The notes beneath the pieces were generated by a model, which did no database searches, had not been told where the DNA came from, and worked only from the letters and a program-made list of their open reading frames with translations. 64,000 nucleotides of DNA, from NCBI GenBank assembly GCA_946699065.1, contig CAMPDV010000259.1:1-64000 (forward strand). Reading direction: 5' to 3'. Source of the DNA: Loxodes magnus (lineage: Eukaryota > Ciliophora > Karyorelictea > Loxodida > Loxodidae). Every line of letters begins with the position of its first letter. Positions within the stretch are counted from its first letter, which is position 1. Shown here in pieces: positions 14,501 through 28,000 of this stretch. Made by a program: the position numbers and the translations under genes.

Positions 14501-17500
14501 AAAAGTTGAGAAGGTGGAAAATAAGTGTGATAGACGAAAGTGAAACGAAAGGTATTTTAGAAAGGTAGAAGATTTTGAGAGTTGAGAAATTAGGAACATA
14601 AAAAGTGAATTTTTAAATGAACGTAATAAAAGTTGAGAAGGCTGAAAATAAGTGTGAAAGACGAAAGTGAAACGAAAGGTATTTTAGAAAGGTAGAAGAT
14701 TTTGAGAGTTGAGAAATTAGGAACATAAAAAGTGAATTTTTAAATGAACGTATCAAAAGTTGAGAAGGTGGAAAATAAGTGTGAAAGACGAAAGTGAAAC
14801 GAAAGGTATTTTAGAAAGGTAGAAGATTTTGAGAGTTGAGAAATTAGGAACATAAAAAGTGAATTTTTAAATGAACGTAATAAAAGTTGAGAAGGTGGAA
14901 AATAAGTGTGAAAGACGAAAGTGAAACGAAAGGTATTTTAGAAAGGTAGAAGATTTTGAGAGTTGAGAAATTAGGAACATAAAAAGTGAATTTTTAAATG
15001 AACGTAATAAAAGTTGAGAAGGTGGAAAATAAGTGTGAAACACGAAAGTGAAACGAAAGGTATTTTAGAAAGGTAGAAGATTTTGAGAGTTGAGAAATTA
15101 GGAACATAAAAAGTGAATTTTTAAATGAACGTAATAAAAGTTGAGAAGGTGGAAAATAAGTGTGATAGACGAAAGTGAAACGAAAGGTATTTTAGAAAGG
15201 TAGAAGATTTTGAGAGTTGAGAAATTAGGAACATAAAAAGTGAATTTTTAAATGAATATAATAAAAGTTGAGAAGGTGGAAAATAAGTGTGAAAGACGAA
15301 AGTGAAACGAAAGGTATTTTAGAAAGGTAGAAGATTTTGAGAGTTGAGAAATTAGGAACATAAAAAGTGAATTTTTAAATGAACGTAATAAAAGTTGAGA
15401 AGGTGGAAAATAAGTGTGAAAGACGAAAGTGAAACGAAAGGTATTTTAGAAAGGTAGAAGATTTTGAGAGTTGAGAAATTAGGAACATAAAAAGTGAATT
15501 TTTAAATGAACGTAATAAAAGTTGAGAAGGTGGAAAATAAGTGTGATAGACGAAAGTGAAACGAAAGGTATTTTAGAAAGGTAGAAGATTTTGAGAGTTG
15601 AGAAATTAGGAACATAAAAAGTGAATTTTTAAATGAACGTAATAAAAGTTGAGAAGGCTGAAAATAAGTGTGAAAGACGAAAGTGAAACGAAAGGTATTT
15701 TAGAAAGGTAGAAGATTTTGAGAGTTGAGAAATTAGGAACATAAAAAGTGAATTTTTAAATGAACGTATCAAAAGTTGAGAAGGTGGAAAATAAGTGTGA
15801 AAGACGAAAGTGAAACGAAAGGTATTTTAGAAAGGTAGAAGATTTTGAGAGTTGAGAAATTAGGAACATAAAAAGTGAATTTTTAAATGAACGTAATAAA
15901 AGTTGAGAAGGTGGAAAATAAGTGTGAAAGACGAAAGTGAAACGAAAGGTATTTTAGAAAGGTAGAAGATTTTGAGAGTTGAGAAATTAGGAACATAAAA
16001 AGTGAATTTTTAAATGAACGTAATAAAAGTTGAGAAGGTGGAAAATAAGTGTGAAAGACGAAAGTGAAACGAAAGGTATTTTAGAAAGGTAGAAGATTTT
16101 GAGAGTTGAGAAATTAGGAACATAAAAAGTGAATTTTTAAATGAACGTAATAAAAGTTGAGAAGGTGGAAAATAAGTGTGAAAGACGAAAGTGAAACGAA
16201 AGGTATTTTAGAAAGGTAGAAGATTTTGAGAGTTGAGAAATTAGGAACATAAAAAGTGAATTTTTAAATGAACGTAATAAAAGTTGAGAAGGTGGAAAAT
16301 AAGTGTGAAAGACGAAAGTGAAACGAAAGGTATTTTAGAAAGGTAGAAGATTTTGAGAGTTGAGAAATTAGGAACATAAAAAGTGAATTTTTAAATGAAT
16401 GTATCAAAAGTTGAGAAGGTGGAAAATAAGTGTGAAAGACGAAAGTGAAACGAAAGGTATTTTAGAAAGGTAGAAGATTTTGAGAGTTGAGAAATTAGGA
16501 ACATAAAAAGTGAATTTTTAAATGAACGTATCAAAAGTTGAGAAGGTGGAAAATAAGTGTGAAAGACGAAAGTGAAACGAAAGGTATTTTAGAAAGGTAG
16601 AAGATTTTGAGAGTTGAGAAATTAGGAACATAAAAAGTGAATTTTTAAATGAACGTAATAAAAGTTGAGAAGGTGGAAAATAAGTGTGAAAGACGAAAGT
16701 GAAACGAAAGGTATTTTAGAAAGGTAGAAGATTTTGAGAGTTGAGAAATTAGGAACATAAAAAGTGAATTTTTAAATGAACGTAATAAAAGTTGAGAAGG
16801 TGGAAAATAAGTGTGAAAGACGAAAGTGAAACGAAAGGTATTTTAGAAAGGTAGAAGATTTTGAGAGTTGAGAAATTAGGAACATAAAAAGTGAATTTTT
16901 AAATGAACGTAATAAAAGTTGAGAAGGTGGAAAATAAGTGTGAAAGACGAAAGTGAAACGAAAGGTATTTTAGAAAGGTAGAAGATTTTGAGAGTTGAGA
17001 AATTAGGAACATAAAAAGTGAATTTTTAAATGAACGTAATAAAAGTTGAGAAGGTGGAAAATAAGTGTGAAAGACGAAAGTGAAACGAAAGGTATTTTAG
17101 AAAGGTAGAAGATTTTGAGAGTTGAGAAATTAGGAACATAAAAAGTGAATTTTTAAATGAACGTAATAAAAGTTGAGAAGGCTGGAAATAAGTGTGAAAG
17201 ACGAAAGTGAAACGAAAGGTATTTTAGAAAGGTAGAAGATTTTGAGAGTTGAGAAATTAGGAACATAAAAAGTGAATTTTTAAATGAATGTATCAAAAGT
17301 TGAGAATGCTGAAAATAAGTGTGAAAGACGAAAGTGAAACGAAAGGTATTTTAGAAAGGTAGAAGATTTTGAGAGTTGAGAAATTAGGAACATAAAAAGT
17401 GAATTTTTAAATGAACGTAATAAAAGTTGAGAAGGTGGAAAATAAGTGTGAAAGACGAAAGTGAAACGAAAGGTATTTTAGAAAGGTAGAAGATTTTGAG

Positions 17501-20500
17501 AGTTGAGAAATTAGGAACATAAAAAGTGAATTTTTAAATGAACGTAATAAAAGTTGAGAAGGTGGAAAATAAGTGTGAAAGACGAAAGTGAAACGAAAGG
17601 TATTTTAGAAAGGTAGAAGATTTTGAGAGTTGAGAAATTAGGAACATAAAAAGTGAATTTTTAAATGAACGTAATAAAAGTTGAGAAGGTGGAAAATAAG
17701 TGTGAAAGACGAAAGTGAAACGAAAGGTATTTTAGAAAGGTAGAAGATTTTGAGAGTTGAGAAATTAGGAACATAAAAAGTGAATTTTTAAATGAACGTA
17801 ATAAAAGTTGAGAAGGCTGAAAATAAGTGTGAAAGACGAAAGTGAAACGAAAGGTATTTTAGAAAGGTAGAAGATTTTGAGAGTTGAGAAATTAGGAACA
17901 TAAAAAGTGAATTTTTAAATGAACGTAATAAAAGTTGAGAAGGTGGAAAATAAGTGTGAAAGACGAAAGTGAAACGAAAGGTATTTTAGAAAGGTAGAAG
18001 ATTTTGAGAGTTGAGAAATTAGGAACATAAAAAGTGAATTTTTAAATGAATGTATCAAAAGTTGAGAAGGTGGAAAATAAGTGTGAAAGACGAAAGTGAA
18101 ACGAAAGGTATTTTAGAAAGGTAGAAGATTTTGAGAGTTGAGAAATTAGGAACATAAAAAGTGAATTTTTAAATGAACGTAATAAAAGTTGAGAAGGTGG
18201 AAAATAAGTGTGAAAGACGAAAGTGAAACGAAAGGTATTTTAGAAAGGTAGAAGATTTTGAGAGTTGAGAAATTAGGAACATAAAAAGTGAATTTTTAAA
18301 TGAACGTAATAAAAGTTGAGAAGGTGGAAAATAAGTGTGAAAGACGAAAGTGAAACGAAAGGTATTTTAGAAAGGTAGAAGATTTTGAGAGTTGAGAAAT
18401 TAGGAACATAAAAAGTGAATTTTTAAATGAACGTAATAAAAGTTGAGAAGGTGGAAAATAAGTGTGAAAGACGAAAGTGAAACGAAAGGTATTTTAGAAA
18501 GGTAGAAGATTTTGAGAGTTGAGAAATTAGGAACATAAAAAGTGAATTTTTAAATGAACGTAATAAAAGTTGAGAAGGCTGAAAATAAGTGTGAAAGACG
18601 AAAGTGAAACGAAAGGTATTTTAGAAAGGTAGAAGATTTTGAGAGTTGAGAAATTAGGAACATAAAAAGTGAATTTTTAAATGAATGTATCAAAAGTTGA
18701 GAAGGTGGAAAATAAGTGTGAAAGACGAAAGTGAAACGAAAGGTATTTTAGAAAGGTAGAAGATTTTGAGAGTTGAGAAATTAGGAACATAAAAAGTGAA
18801 TTTTTAAATGAACGTAATAAAAGTTGAGAAGGTGGAAAATAAGTGTGAAAGACGAAAGTGAAACGAAAGGTATTTTAGAAAGGTAGAAGATTTTGAGAGT
18901 TGAGAAATTAGGAACATAAAAAGTGAATTTTTAAATGAACGTAATAAAAGTTGAGAAGGTGGAAAATAAGTGTGAAAGACGAAAGTGAAACGAAAGGTAT
19001 TTTAGAAAGGTAGAAGATTTTGAGAGTTGAGAAATTAGGAACATAAAAAGTGAATTTTTAAATGAACGTAATAAAAGTTGAGAAGGTGGAAAATAAGTGT
19101 GAAAGACGAAAGTGAAACGAAAGGTATTTTAGAAAGGTAGAAGATTTTGAGAGTTGAGAAATTAGGAACATAAAAAGTGAATTTTTAAATGAACGTAATA
19201 AAAGTTGAGAAGGCTGAAAATAAGTGTGAAAGACGAAAGTGAAACGAAAGGTATTTTAGAAAGGTAGAAGATTTTGAGAGTTGAGAAATTAGGAACATAA
19301 AAAGTGAATTTTTAAATGAACGTATCAAAAGTTGAGAAGGTGGAAAATAAGTGTGAAAGACGAAAGTGAAACGAAAGGTATTTTAGAAAGGTAGAAGATT
19401 TTGAGAGTTGAGAAATTAGGAACATAAAAAGTGAATTTTTAAATGAACGTAATAAAAGTTGAGAAGGTGGAAAATAAGTGTGAAAGACGAAAGTGAAACG
19501 AAAGGTATTTTAGAAAGGTAGAAGATTTTGAGAGTTGAGAAATTAGGAACATAAAAAGTGAATTTTTAAATGAACGTAATAAAAGTTGAGAAGGTGGAAA
19601 ATAAGTGTGAAAGACGAAAGTGAAACGAAAGGTATTTTAGAAAGGTAGAAGATTTTGAGAGTTGAGAAATTAGGAACATAAAAAGTGAATTTTTAAATGA
19701 ACGTATCAATAGTTGAGAAGGTGGAAAATAAGTGTGAAAGACGAAAGTGAAACGAAAGGTATTTTAGAAAGGTAGAAGATTTTGAGAGTTGAGAAATTAG
19801 GAACATAAAAAGTGAATTTTTAAATGAATGTATCAAAAGTTGAGAAGGTGGAAAATAAGTGTGAAAGACGAAAGTGAAACGAAAGGTATTTTAGAAAGGT
19901 AGAAGATTTTGAGAGTTGAGAAATTAGGAACATAAAAAGTGAATTTTTAAATGAACGTAATAAAAGTTGAGAAGGTGGAAAATAAGTGTGAAAGACGAAA
20001 GTGAAACGAAAGGTATTTTAGAAAGGTAGAAGATTTTGAGAGTTGAGAAATTAGGAACATAAAAAGTGAATTTTTAAATGAACGTAATAAAAGTTGAGAA
20101 GGTGGAAAATAAGTGTGAAAGACGAAAGTGAAACGAAAGGTATTTTAGAAAGGTAGAAGATTTTGAGAGTTGAGAAATTAGGAACATAAAAAGTGAATTT
20201 TTAAATGAACGTAATAAAAGTTGAGAAGGTGGAAAATAAGTGTGAAAGACGAAAGTGAAACGAAAGGTATTTTAGAAAGGTAGAAGATTTTGAGAGTTGA
20301 GAAATTAGGAACATAAAAAGTGAATTTTTAAATGAACGTAATAAAAGTTGAGAAGGCTGAAAATAAGTGTGAAAGACGAAAGTGAAACGAAAGGTATTTT
20401 AGAAAGGTAGAAGATTTTGAGAGTTGAGAAATTAGGAACATAAAAAGTGAATTTTTAAATGAACGTATCAAAAGTTGAGAAGGTGGAAAATAAGTGTGAA

Positions 20501-22080
20501 AGACGAAAGTGAAACGAAAGGTATTTTAGAAAGGTAGAAGATTTTGAGAGTTGAGAAATTAGGAACATAAAAAGTGAATTTTTAAATGAACGTAATAAAA
20601 GTTGAGAAGGTGGAAAATAAGTGTGAAAGACGAAAGTGAAACGAAAGGTATTTTAGAAAGGTAGAAGATTTTGAGAGTTGAGAAATTAGGAACATAAAAA
20701 GTGAATTTTTAAATGAACGTAATAAAAGTTGAGAAGGTGGAAAATAAGTGTGAAAGACGAAAGTGAAACGAAAGGTATTTTAGAAAGGTAGAAGATTTTG
20801 AGAGTTGAGAAATTAGGAACATAAAAAGTGAATTTTTAAATGAACGTATCAATAGTTGAGAAGGTGGAAAATAAGTGTGAAAGACGAAAGTGAAACGAAA
20901 GGTATTTTAGAAAGGTAGAAGATTTTGAGAGTTGAGAAATTAGGAACATAAAAAGTGAATTTTTAAATGAACGTAATAAAAGTTGAGAAGGTGGAAAATA
21001 AGTGTGAAAGACGAAAGTGAAACGAAAGGTATTTTAGAAAGGTAGAAGATTTTGAGAGTTGAGAAATTAGGAACATAAAAAGTGAATTTTTAAATGAACG
21101 TAATAAAAGTTCAGAAGGCTGAAAATAAGTGTGAAAGACGAAAGTGAAACGAAAGGTATTTTAGAAAGGTAGAAGATTTTGAGAGTTGAGAAATTAGGAA
21201 CATAAAAAGTGAATTTTTAAATGAACGTAATAAAAGTTGAGAAGGCTGGAAATAAGTGTGAAAGACGAAAGTGAAACGAAAGGTATTTTAGAAAGGTAGA
21301 AGATTTTGAGAGTTGAGAAATTAGGAACATAAAAAGTGAATTTTTAAATGAACGTAATAAAAGTTGAGAAGGTGGAAAATAAGTGTGAAAGACGAAAGTG
21401 AAACGAAAGGTATTTTAGAAAGGTAGAAGATTTTGAGAGTTGAGAAATTAGGAACATAAAAAGTGAATTTTTAAATGAACGTAATAAAAGTTGAGAAGGT
21501 GGAAAATAAGTGTGATAGACGAAAGTGAAACGAAAGGTATTTTAGAAAGGTAGAAGATTTTGAGAGTTGAGAAATTAGGAACATAAAAAGTGAATTTTTA
21601 AATGAACGTAATAAAAGTTGAGAAGGTGGAAAATAAGTGTGAAAGACGAAAGTGAAACGAAAGGTATTTTAGAAAGGTAGAAGATTTTGAGAGTTGAGAA
21701 ATTAGGAACATAAAAAGTGAATTTTTAAATGAACGTATCAAAAGTTGAGAAGGTGGAAAATAAGTGTGAAAGACGAAAGTGAAACGAAAGGTATTTTAGA
21801 AAGGTAGAAGATTTTGAGAGTTGAGAAATTAGGAACATAAAAAGTGAATTTTTAAATGAACGTAATAAAAGTTGAGAAGGTGGAAAATAAGTGTGAAAGA
21901 CGAAAGTGAAACGAAAGGTATTTTAGAAAGGTAGAAGATTTTGAGAGTTGAGAAATTAGGAACATAAAAAGTGAATTTTTAAATGAACGTATCAAAAGTT
22001 GAGAAGGTAGAAAATAAGTGTGAAAGACGAAAGTGAAACGAAAGGTATTTTAGAAAGGTAGAAGATTTTGAGAGTTGAGA
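8531..22080 (+). repeat. Satellite domain II, GGCTG variants and 8/11-unit blocks
   Basis: Units with GGCTGAAAAT become frequent from about 8543. Two rare markers recur at exact multiples of the unit. GAAACACG is at 14021 and 15037, 1016 bp apart (8 units). GGCTTAAAAT is near 10703 and 12100, 1397 bp apart (11 units). A GAATGTATC hinge marks units at 16397, 17286, 18048, 18683 and 19826, spaced 7, 6, 5 and 9 units. This is what block duplication by unequal exchange would leave. GAGTGGAG and ACATCAAAAG are still absent. Confidence 0.7.
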
Positions 22081-25000
22081 AATTAGGAACATCAAAAGTG
22101 AATTTTTAAATGAACGTAATAAAAGTTGAGAAGGTGGAAAATAAGTGTGAAAGACGAAAGTGAAACGAAAGGTATTTTAGAAAGGTAGAAGATTTTGAGA
22201 GTTGAGAAATTAGGAACATCAAAAGTGAATTTTTAAATGAACGTAATAAAAGTTGAGAAGGTGGAAAATAAGTGTGAAAGACGAAAGTGAAACGAAAGGT
22301 ATTTTAGAAAGGTAGAAGATTTTGAGAGTGGAGAAATTAGGAACATAAAAAGTGAATTTTTAAATGAACGTATCAAAAGTTGAGAAGGCTGAAAATAAGT
22401 GTGAAAGACGAAAGTGAAACGAAAGGTATTTTAGAAAGGTAGAAGATTTTGAGAGTTGAGAAATTAGGAACATAAAAAGTGAATTTTTAAATGAACGTAT
22501 CAAAAGTTGAGAAGGTGGAAAATAAGTGTGAAAGACGAAAGTGAAACGAAAGGTATTTTAGAAAGGTAGAAGATTTTGAGAGTGGAGAAATTAGGAACAT
22601 AAAAAGTGAATTTTTAAATGAACGTATCAAAAGTTGAGAAGGTGGAAAATAAGTGTGAAAGACGAAAGTGAAACGAAAGGTATTTTAGAAAGGTAGAAGA
22701 TTTTGAGAGTTGAGAAATTAGGAACATAAAAAGTGAATTTTTAAATGAACGTAATAAAAGTTGAGAAGGTGGAAAATAAGTGTGAAAGACGAAAGTGAAA
22801 CGAAAGGTATTTTAGAAAGGTAGAAGATTTTGAGAGTGGAGAAATTAGGAACATAAAAAGTGAATTTTTAAATGAACGTATCAAAAGTTGAGAAGGTGGA
22901 AAATAAGTGTGAAAGACGAAAGTGAAACGAAAGGTATTTTAGAAAGGTAGAAGATTTTGAGAGTGGAGAAATTAGGAACATCAAAAGTGAATTTTTAAAT
23001 GAACGTAATAAAAGTTGAGAAGGTGGAAAATAAGTGTGAAAGACGAAAGTGAAACGAAAGGTATTTTAGAAAGGTAGAAGATTTTGAGAGTTGAGAAATT
23101 AGGAACATAAAAAGTGAATTTTTAAATGAACGTAATAAAAGTTGAGAAGGTGGAAAATAAGTGTGAAAGACGAAAGTGAAACGAAAGGTATTTTAGAAAG
23201 GTAGAAGATTTTGAGAGTGGAGAAATTAGGAACATAAAAAGTGAATTTTTAAATGAACGTATCAAAAGTTGAGAAGGTGGAAAATAAGTGTGAAAGACGA
23301 AAGTGAAACGAAAGGTATTTTAGAAAGGTAGAAGATTTTGAGAGTGGAGAAATTAGGAACATCAAAAGTGAATTTTTAAATGAATATAATAAAAGTTGAG
23401 AAGGTGGAAAATAAGTGTGAAAGACGAAAGTGAAACGAAAGGTATTTTAGAAAGGTAGAAGATTTTGAGAGTTGAGAAATTAGGAACATAAAAAGTGAAT
23501 TTTTAAATGAACGTATCAAAAGTTGAGAAGGTAGAAAATAAGTGTGAAAGACGAAAGTGAAACGAAAGGTATTTTAGAAAGGTAGAAGATTTTGAGAGTT
23601 GAGAAATTAGGAACATAAAAAGTGAATTTTTAAATGAACGTAATAAAAGTTGAGAAGGTGGAAAATAAGTGTGATAGACGAAAGTGAAACGAAAGGTATT
23701 TTAGAAAGGTAGAAGATTTTGAGAGTTGAGAAATTAGGAACATAAAAAGTGAATTTTTAAATGAACGTAATAAAAGTTGAGAAGGTGGAAAATAAGTGTG
23801 AAAGACGAAAGTGAAACGAAAGGTATTTTAGAAAGGTAGAAGATTTTGAGAGTTGAGAAATTAGGAACATAAAAAGTGAATTTTTAAATGAACGTATCAA
23901 AAGTTGAGAAGGTAGAAAATAAGTGTGAAAGACGAAAGTGAAACGAAAGGTATTTTAGAAAGGTAGAAGATTTTGAGAGTTGAGAAATTAGGAACATCAA
24001 AAGTGAATTTTTAAATGAACGTAATAAAAGTTGAGAAGGTGGAAAATAAGTGTGAAAGACGAAAGTGAAACGAAAGGTATTTTAGAAAGGTAGAAGATTT
24101 TGAGAGTTGAGAAATTAGGAACATCAAAAGTGAATTTTTAAATGAACGTAATAAAAGTTGAGAAGGTGGAAAATAAGTGTGAAAGACGAAAGTGAAACGA
24201 AAGGTATTTTAGAAAGGTAGAAGATTTTGAGAGTGGAGAAATTAGGAACATAAAAAGTGAATTTTTAAATGAACGTATCAAAAGTTGAGAAGGCTGAAAA
24301 TAAGTGTGAAAGACGAAAGTGAAACGAAAGGTATTTTAGAAAGGTAGAAGATTTTGAGAGTTGAGAAATTAGGAACATCAAAAGTGAATTTTTAAATGAA
24401 CGTAATAAAAGTTGAGAAGGTGGAAAATAAGTGTGAAAGACGAAAGTGAAACGAAAGGTATTTTAGAAAGGTAGAAGATTTTGAGAGTTGAGAAATTAGG
24501 AACATAAAAAGTGAATTTTTAAATGAACGTAATAAAAGTTGAGAAGGTGGAAAATAAGTGTGAAAGACGAAAGTGAAACGAAAGGTATTTTAGAAAGGTA
24601 GAAGATTTTGAGAGTGGAGAAATTAGGAACATAAAAAGTGAATTTTTAAATGAACGTATCAAAAGTTGAGAAGGCTGAAAATAAGTGTGAAAGACGAAAG
24701 TGAAACGAAAGGTATTTTAGAAAGGTAGAAGATTTTGAGAGTTGAGAAATTAGGAACATAAAAAGTGAATTTTTAAATGAACGTATCAAAAGTTGAGAAG
24801 GTGGAAAATAAGTGTGAAAGACGAAAGTGAAACGAAAGGTATTTTAGAAAGGTAGAAGATTTTGAGAGTGGAGAAATTAGGAACATAAAAAGTGAATTTT
24901 TAAATGAACGTATCAAAAGTTGAGAAGGTGGAAAATAAGTGTGAAAGACGAAAGTGAAACGAAAGGTATTTTAGAAAGGTAGAAGATTTTGAGAGTTGAG

Positions 25001-28000
25001 AAATTAGGAACATAAAAAGTGAATTTTTAAATGAACGTAATAAAAGTTGAGAAGGTGGAAAATAAGTGTGAAAGACGAAAGTGAAACGAAAGGTATTTTA
25101 GAAAGGTAGAAGATTTTGAGAGTGGAGAAATTAGGAACATAAAAAGTGAATTTTTAAATGAACGTATCAAAAGTTGAGAAGGTGGAAAATAAGTGTGAAA
25201 GACGAAAGTGAAACGAAAGGTATTTTAGAAAGGTAGAAGATTTTGAGAGTGGAGAAATTAGGAACATCAAAAGTGAATTTTTAAATGAACGTAATAAAAG
25301 TTGAGAAGGTGGAAAATAAGTGTGAAAGACGAAAGTGAAACGAAAGGTATTTTAGAAAGGTAGAAGATTTTGAGAGTTGAGAAATTAGGAACATAAAAAG
25401 TGAATTTTTAAATAAATATAATAAAAGTTGAGAAGGTGGAAAATAAGTGTGAAAGACGAAAGTGAAACGAAAGGTATTTTAGAAAGGTAGAAGATTTTGA
25501 GAGTTGAGAAATTAGGAACATCAAAAGTGAATTTTTAAATGAATATAATAAAAGTTGAGAAGGTGGAAAATAAGTGTGAAAGACGAAAGTGAAACGAAAG
25601 GTATTTTAGAAAGGTAGAAGATTTTGAGAGTTGAGAAATTAGGAACATAAAAAGTGAATTTTTAAATGAACGTAATAAAAGTTGAGAAGGTGGAAAATAA
25701 GTGTGAAAGACGAAAGTGAAACGAAAGGTATTTTAGAAAGGTAGAAGATTTTGAGAGTTGAGAAATTAGGAACATAAAAAGTGAATTTTTAAATGAACGT
25801 AATAAAAGTTGAGAAGGTGGAAAATAAGTGTGATAGACGAAAGTGAAACGAAAGGTATTTTAGAAAGGTAGAAGATTTTGAGAGTTGAGAAATTAGGAAC
25901 ATAAAAAGTGAATTTTTAAATGAACGTAATAAAAGTTGAGAAGGTGGAAAATAAGTGTGAAAGACGAAAGTGAAACGAAAGGTATTTTAGAAAGGTAGAA
26001 GATTTTGAGAGTTGAGAAATTAGGAACATAAAAAGTGAATTTTTAAATGAACGTATCAAAAGTTGAGAAGGTGGAAAATAAGTGTGAAAGACGAAAGTGA
26101 AACGAAAGGTATTTTAGAAAGGTAGAAGATTTTGAGAGTTGAGAAATTAGGAACATAAAAAGTGAATTTTTAAATGAACGTAATAAAAGTTGAGAAGGTG
26201 GAAAATAAGTGTGAAAGACGAAAGTGAAACGAAAGGTATTTTAGAAAGGTAGAAGATTTTGAGAGTTGAGAAATTAGGAACATAAAAAGTGAATTTTTAA
26301 ATGAACGTAATAAAAGTTGAGAAGGTGGAAAATAAGTGTGAAAGACGAAAGTGAAACGAAAGGTATTTTAGAAAGGTAGAAGATTTTGAGAGTTGAGAAA
26401 TTAGGAACATAAAAAGTGAATTTTTAAATGAACGTATCAAAAGTTGAGAAGGTAGAAAATAAGTGTGAAAGACGAAAGTGAAACGAAAGGTATTTTAGAA
26501 AGGTAGAAGATTTTGAGAGTTGAGAAATTAGGAACATCAAAAGTGAATTTTTAAATGAACGTAATAAAAGTTGAGAAGGTGGAAAATAAGTGTGAAAGAC
26601 GAAAGTGAAACGAAAGGTATTTTAGAAAGGTAGAAGATTTTGAGAGTTGAGAAATTAGGAACATAAAAAGTGAATTTTTAAATGAACGTAATAAAAGTTG
26701 AGAAGGTGGAAAATAAGTGTGAAAGACGAAAGTGAAACGAAAGGTATTTTAGAAAGGTAGAAGATTTTGAGAGTGGAGAAATTAGGAACATAAAAAGTGA
26801 ATTTTTAAATGAACGTATCAAAAGTTGAGAAGGCTGAAAATAAGTGTGAAAGACGAAAGTGAAACGAAAGGTATTTTAGAAAGGTAGAAGATTTTGAGAG
26901 TTGAGAAATTAGGAACATAAAAAGTGAATTTTTAAATGAACGTATCAAAAGTTGAGAAGGTGGAAAATAAGTGTGAAAGACGAAAGTGAAACGAAAGGTA
27001 TTTTAGAAAGGTAGAAGATTTTGAGAGTGGAGAAATTAGGAACATAAAAAGTGAATTTTTAAATGAACGTATCAAAAGTTGAGAAGGTGGAAAATAAGTG
27101 TGAAAGACGAAAGTGAAACGAAAGGTATTTTAGAAAGGTAGAAGATTTTGAGAGTTGAGAAATTAGGAACATAAAAAGTGAATTTTTAAATGAACGTAAT
27201 AAAAGTTGAGAAGGTGGAAAATAAGTGTGAAAGACGAAAGTGAAACGAAAGGTATTTTAGAAAGGTAGAAGATTTTGAGAGTGGAGAAATTAGGAACATA
27301 AAAAGTGAATTTTTAAATGAACGTATCAAAAGTTGAGAAGGTGGAAAATAAGTGTGAAAGACGAAAGTGAAACGAAAGGTATTTTAGAAAGGTAGAAGAT
27401 TTTGAGAGTGGAGAAATTAGGAACATCAAAAGTGAATTTTTAAATGAACGTAATAAAAGTTGAGAAGGTGGAAAATAAGTGTGAAAGACGAAAGTGAAAC
27501 GAAAGGTATTTTAGAAAGGTAGAAGATTTTGAGAGTTGAGAAATTAGGAACATAAAAAGTGAATTTTTAAATGAACGTAATAAAAGTTGAGAAGGTGGAA
27601 AATAAGTGTGAAAGACGAAAGTGAAACGAAAGGTATTTTAGAAAGGTAGAAGATTTTGAGAGTTGAGAAATTAGGAACATAAAAAGTGAATTTTTAAATG
27701 AACGTAATAAAAGTTGAGAAGGTGGAAAATAAGTGTGAAAGACGAAAGTGAAACGAAAGGTATTTTAGAAAGGTAGAAGATTTTGAGAGTTGAGAAATTA
27801 GGAACATAAAAAGTGAATTTTTAAATGAATATAATAAAAGTTGAGAAGGTGGAAAATAAGTGTGAAAGACGAAAGTGAAACGAAAGGTATTTTAGAAAGG
27901 TAGAAGATTTTGAGAGTTGAGAAATTAGGAACATAAAAAGTGAATTTTTAAATGAACGTATCAAAAGTTGAGAAGGCTGAAAATAAGTGTGAAAGACGAA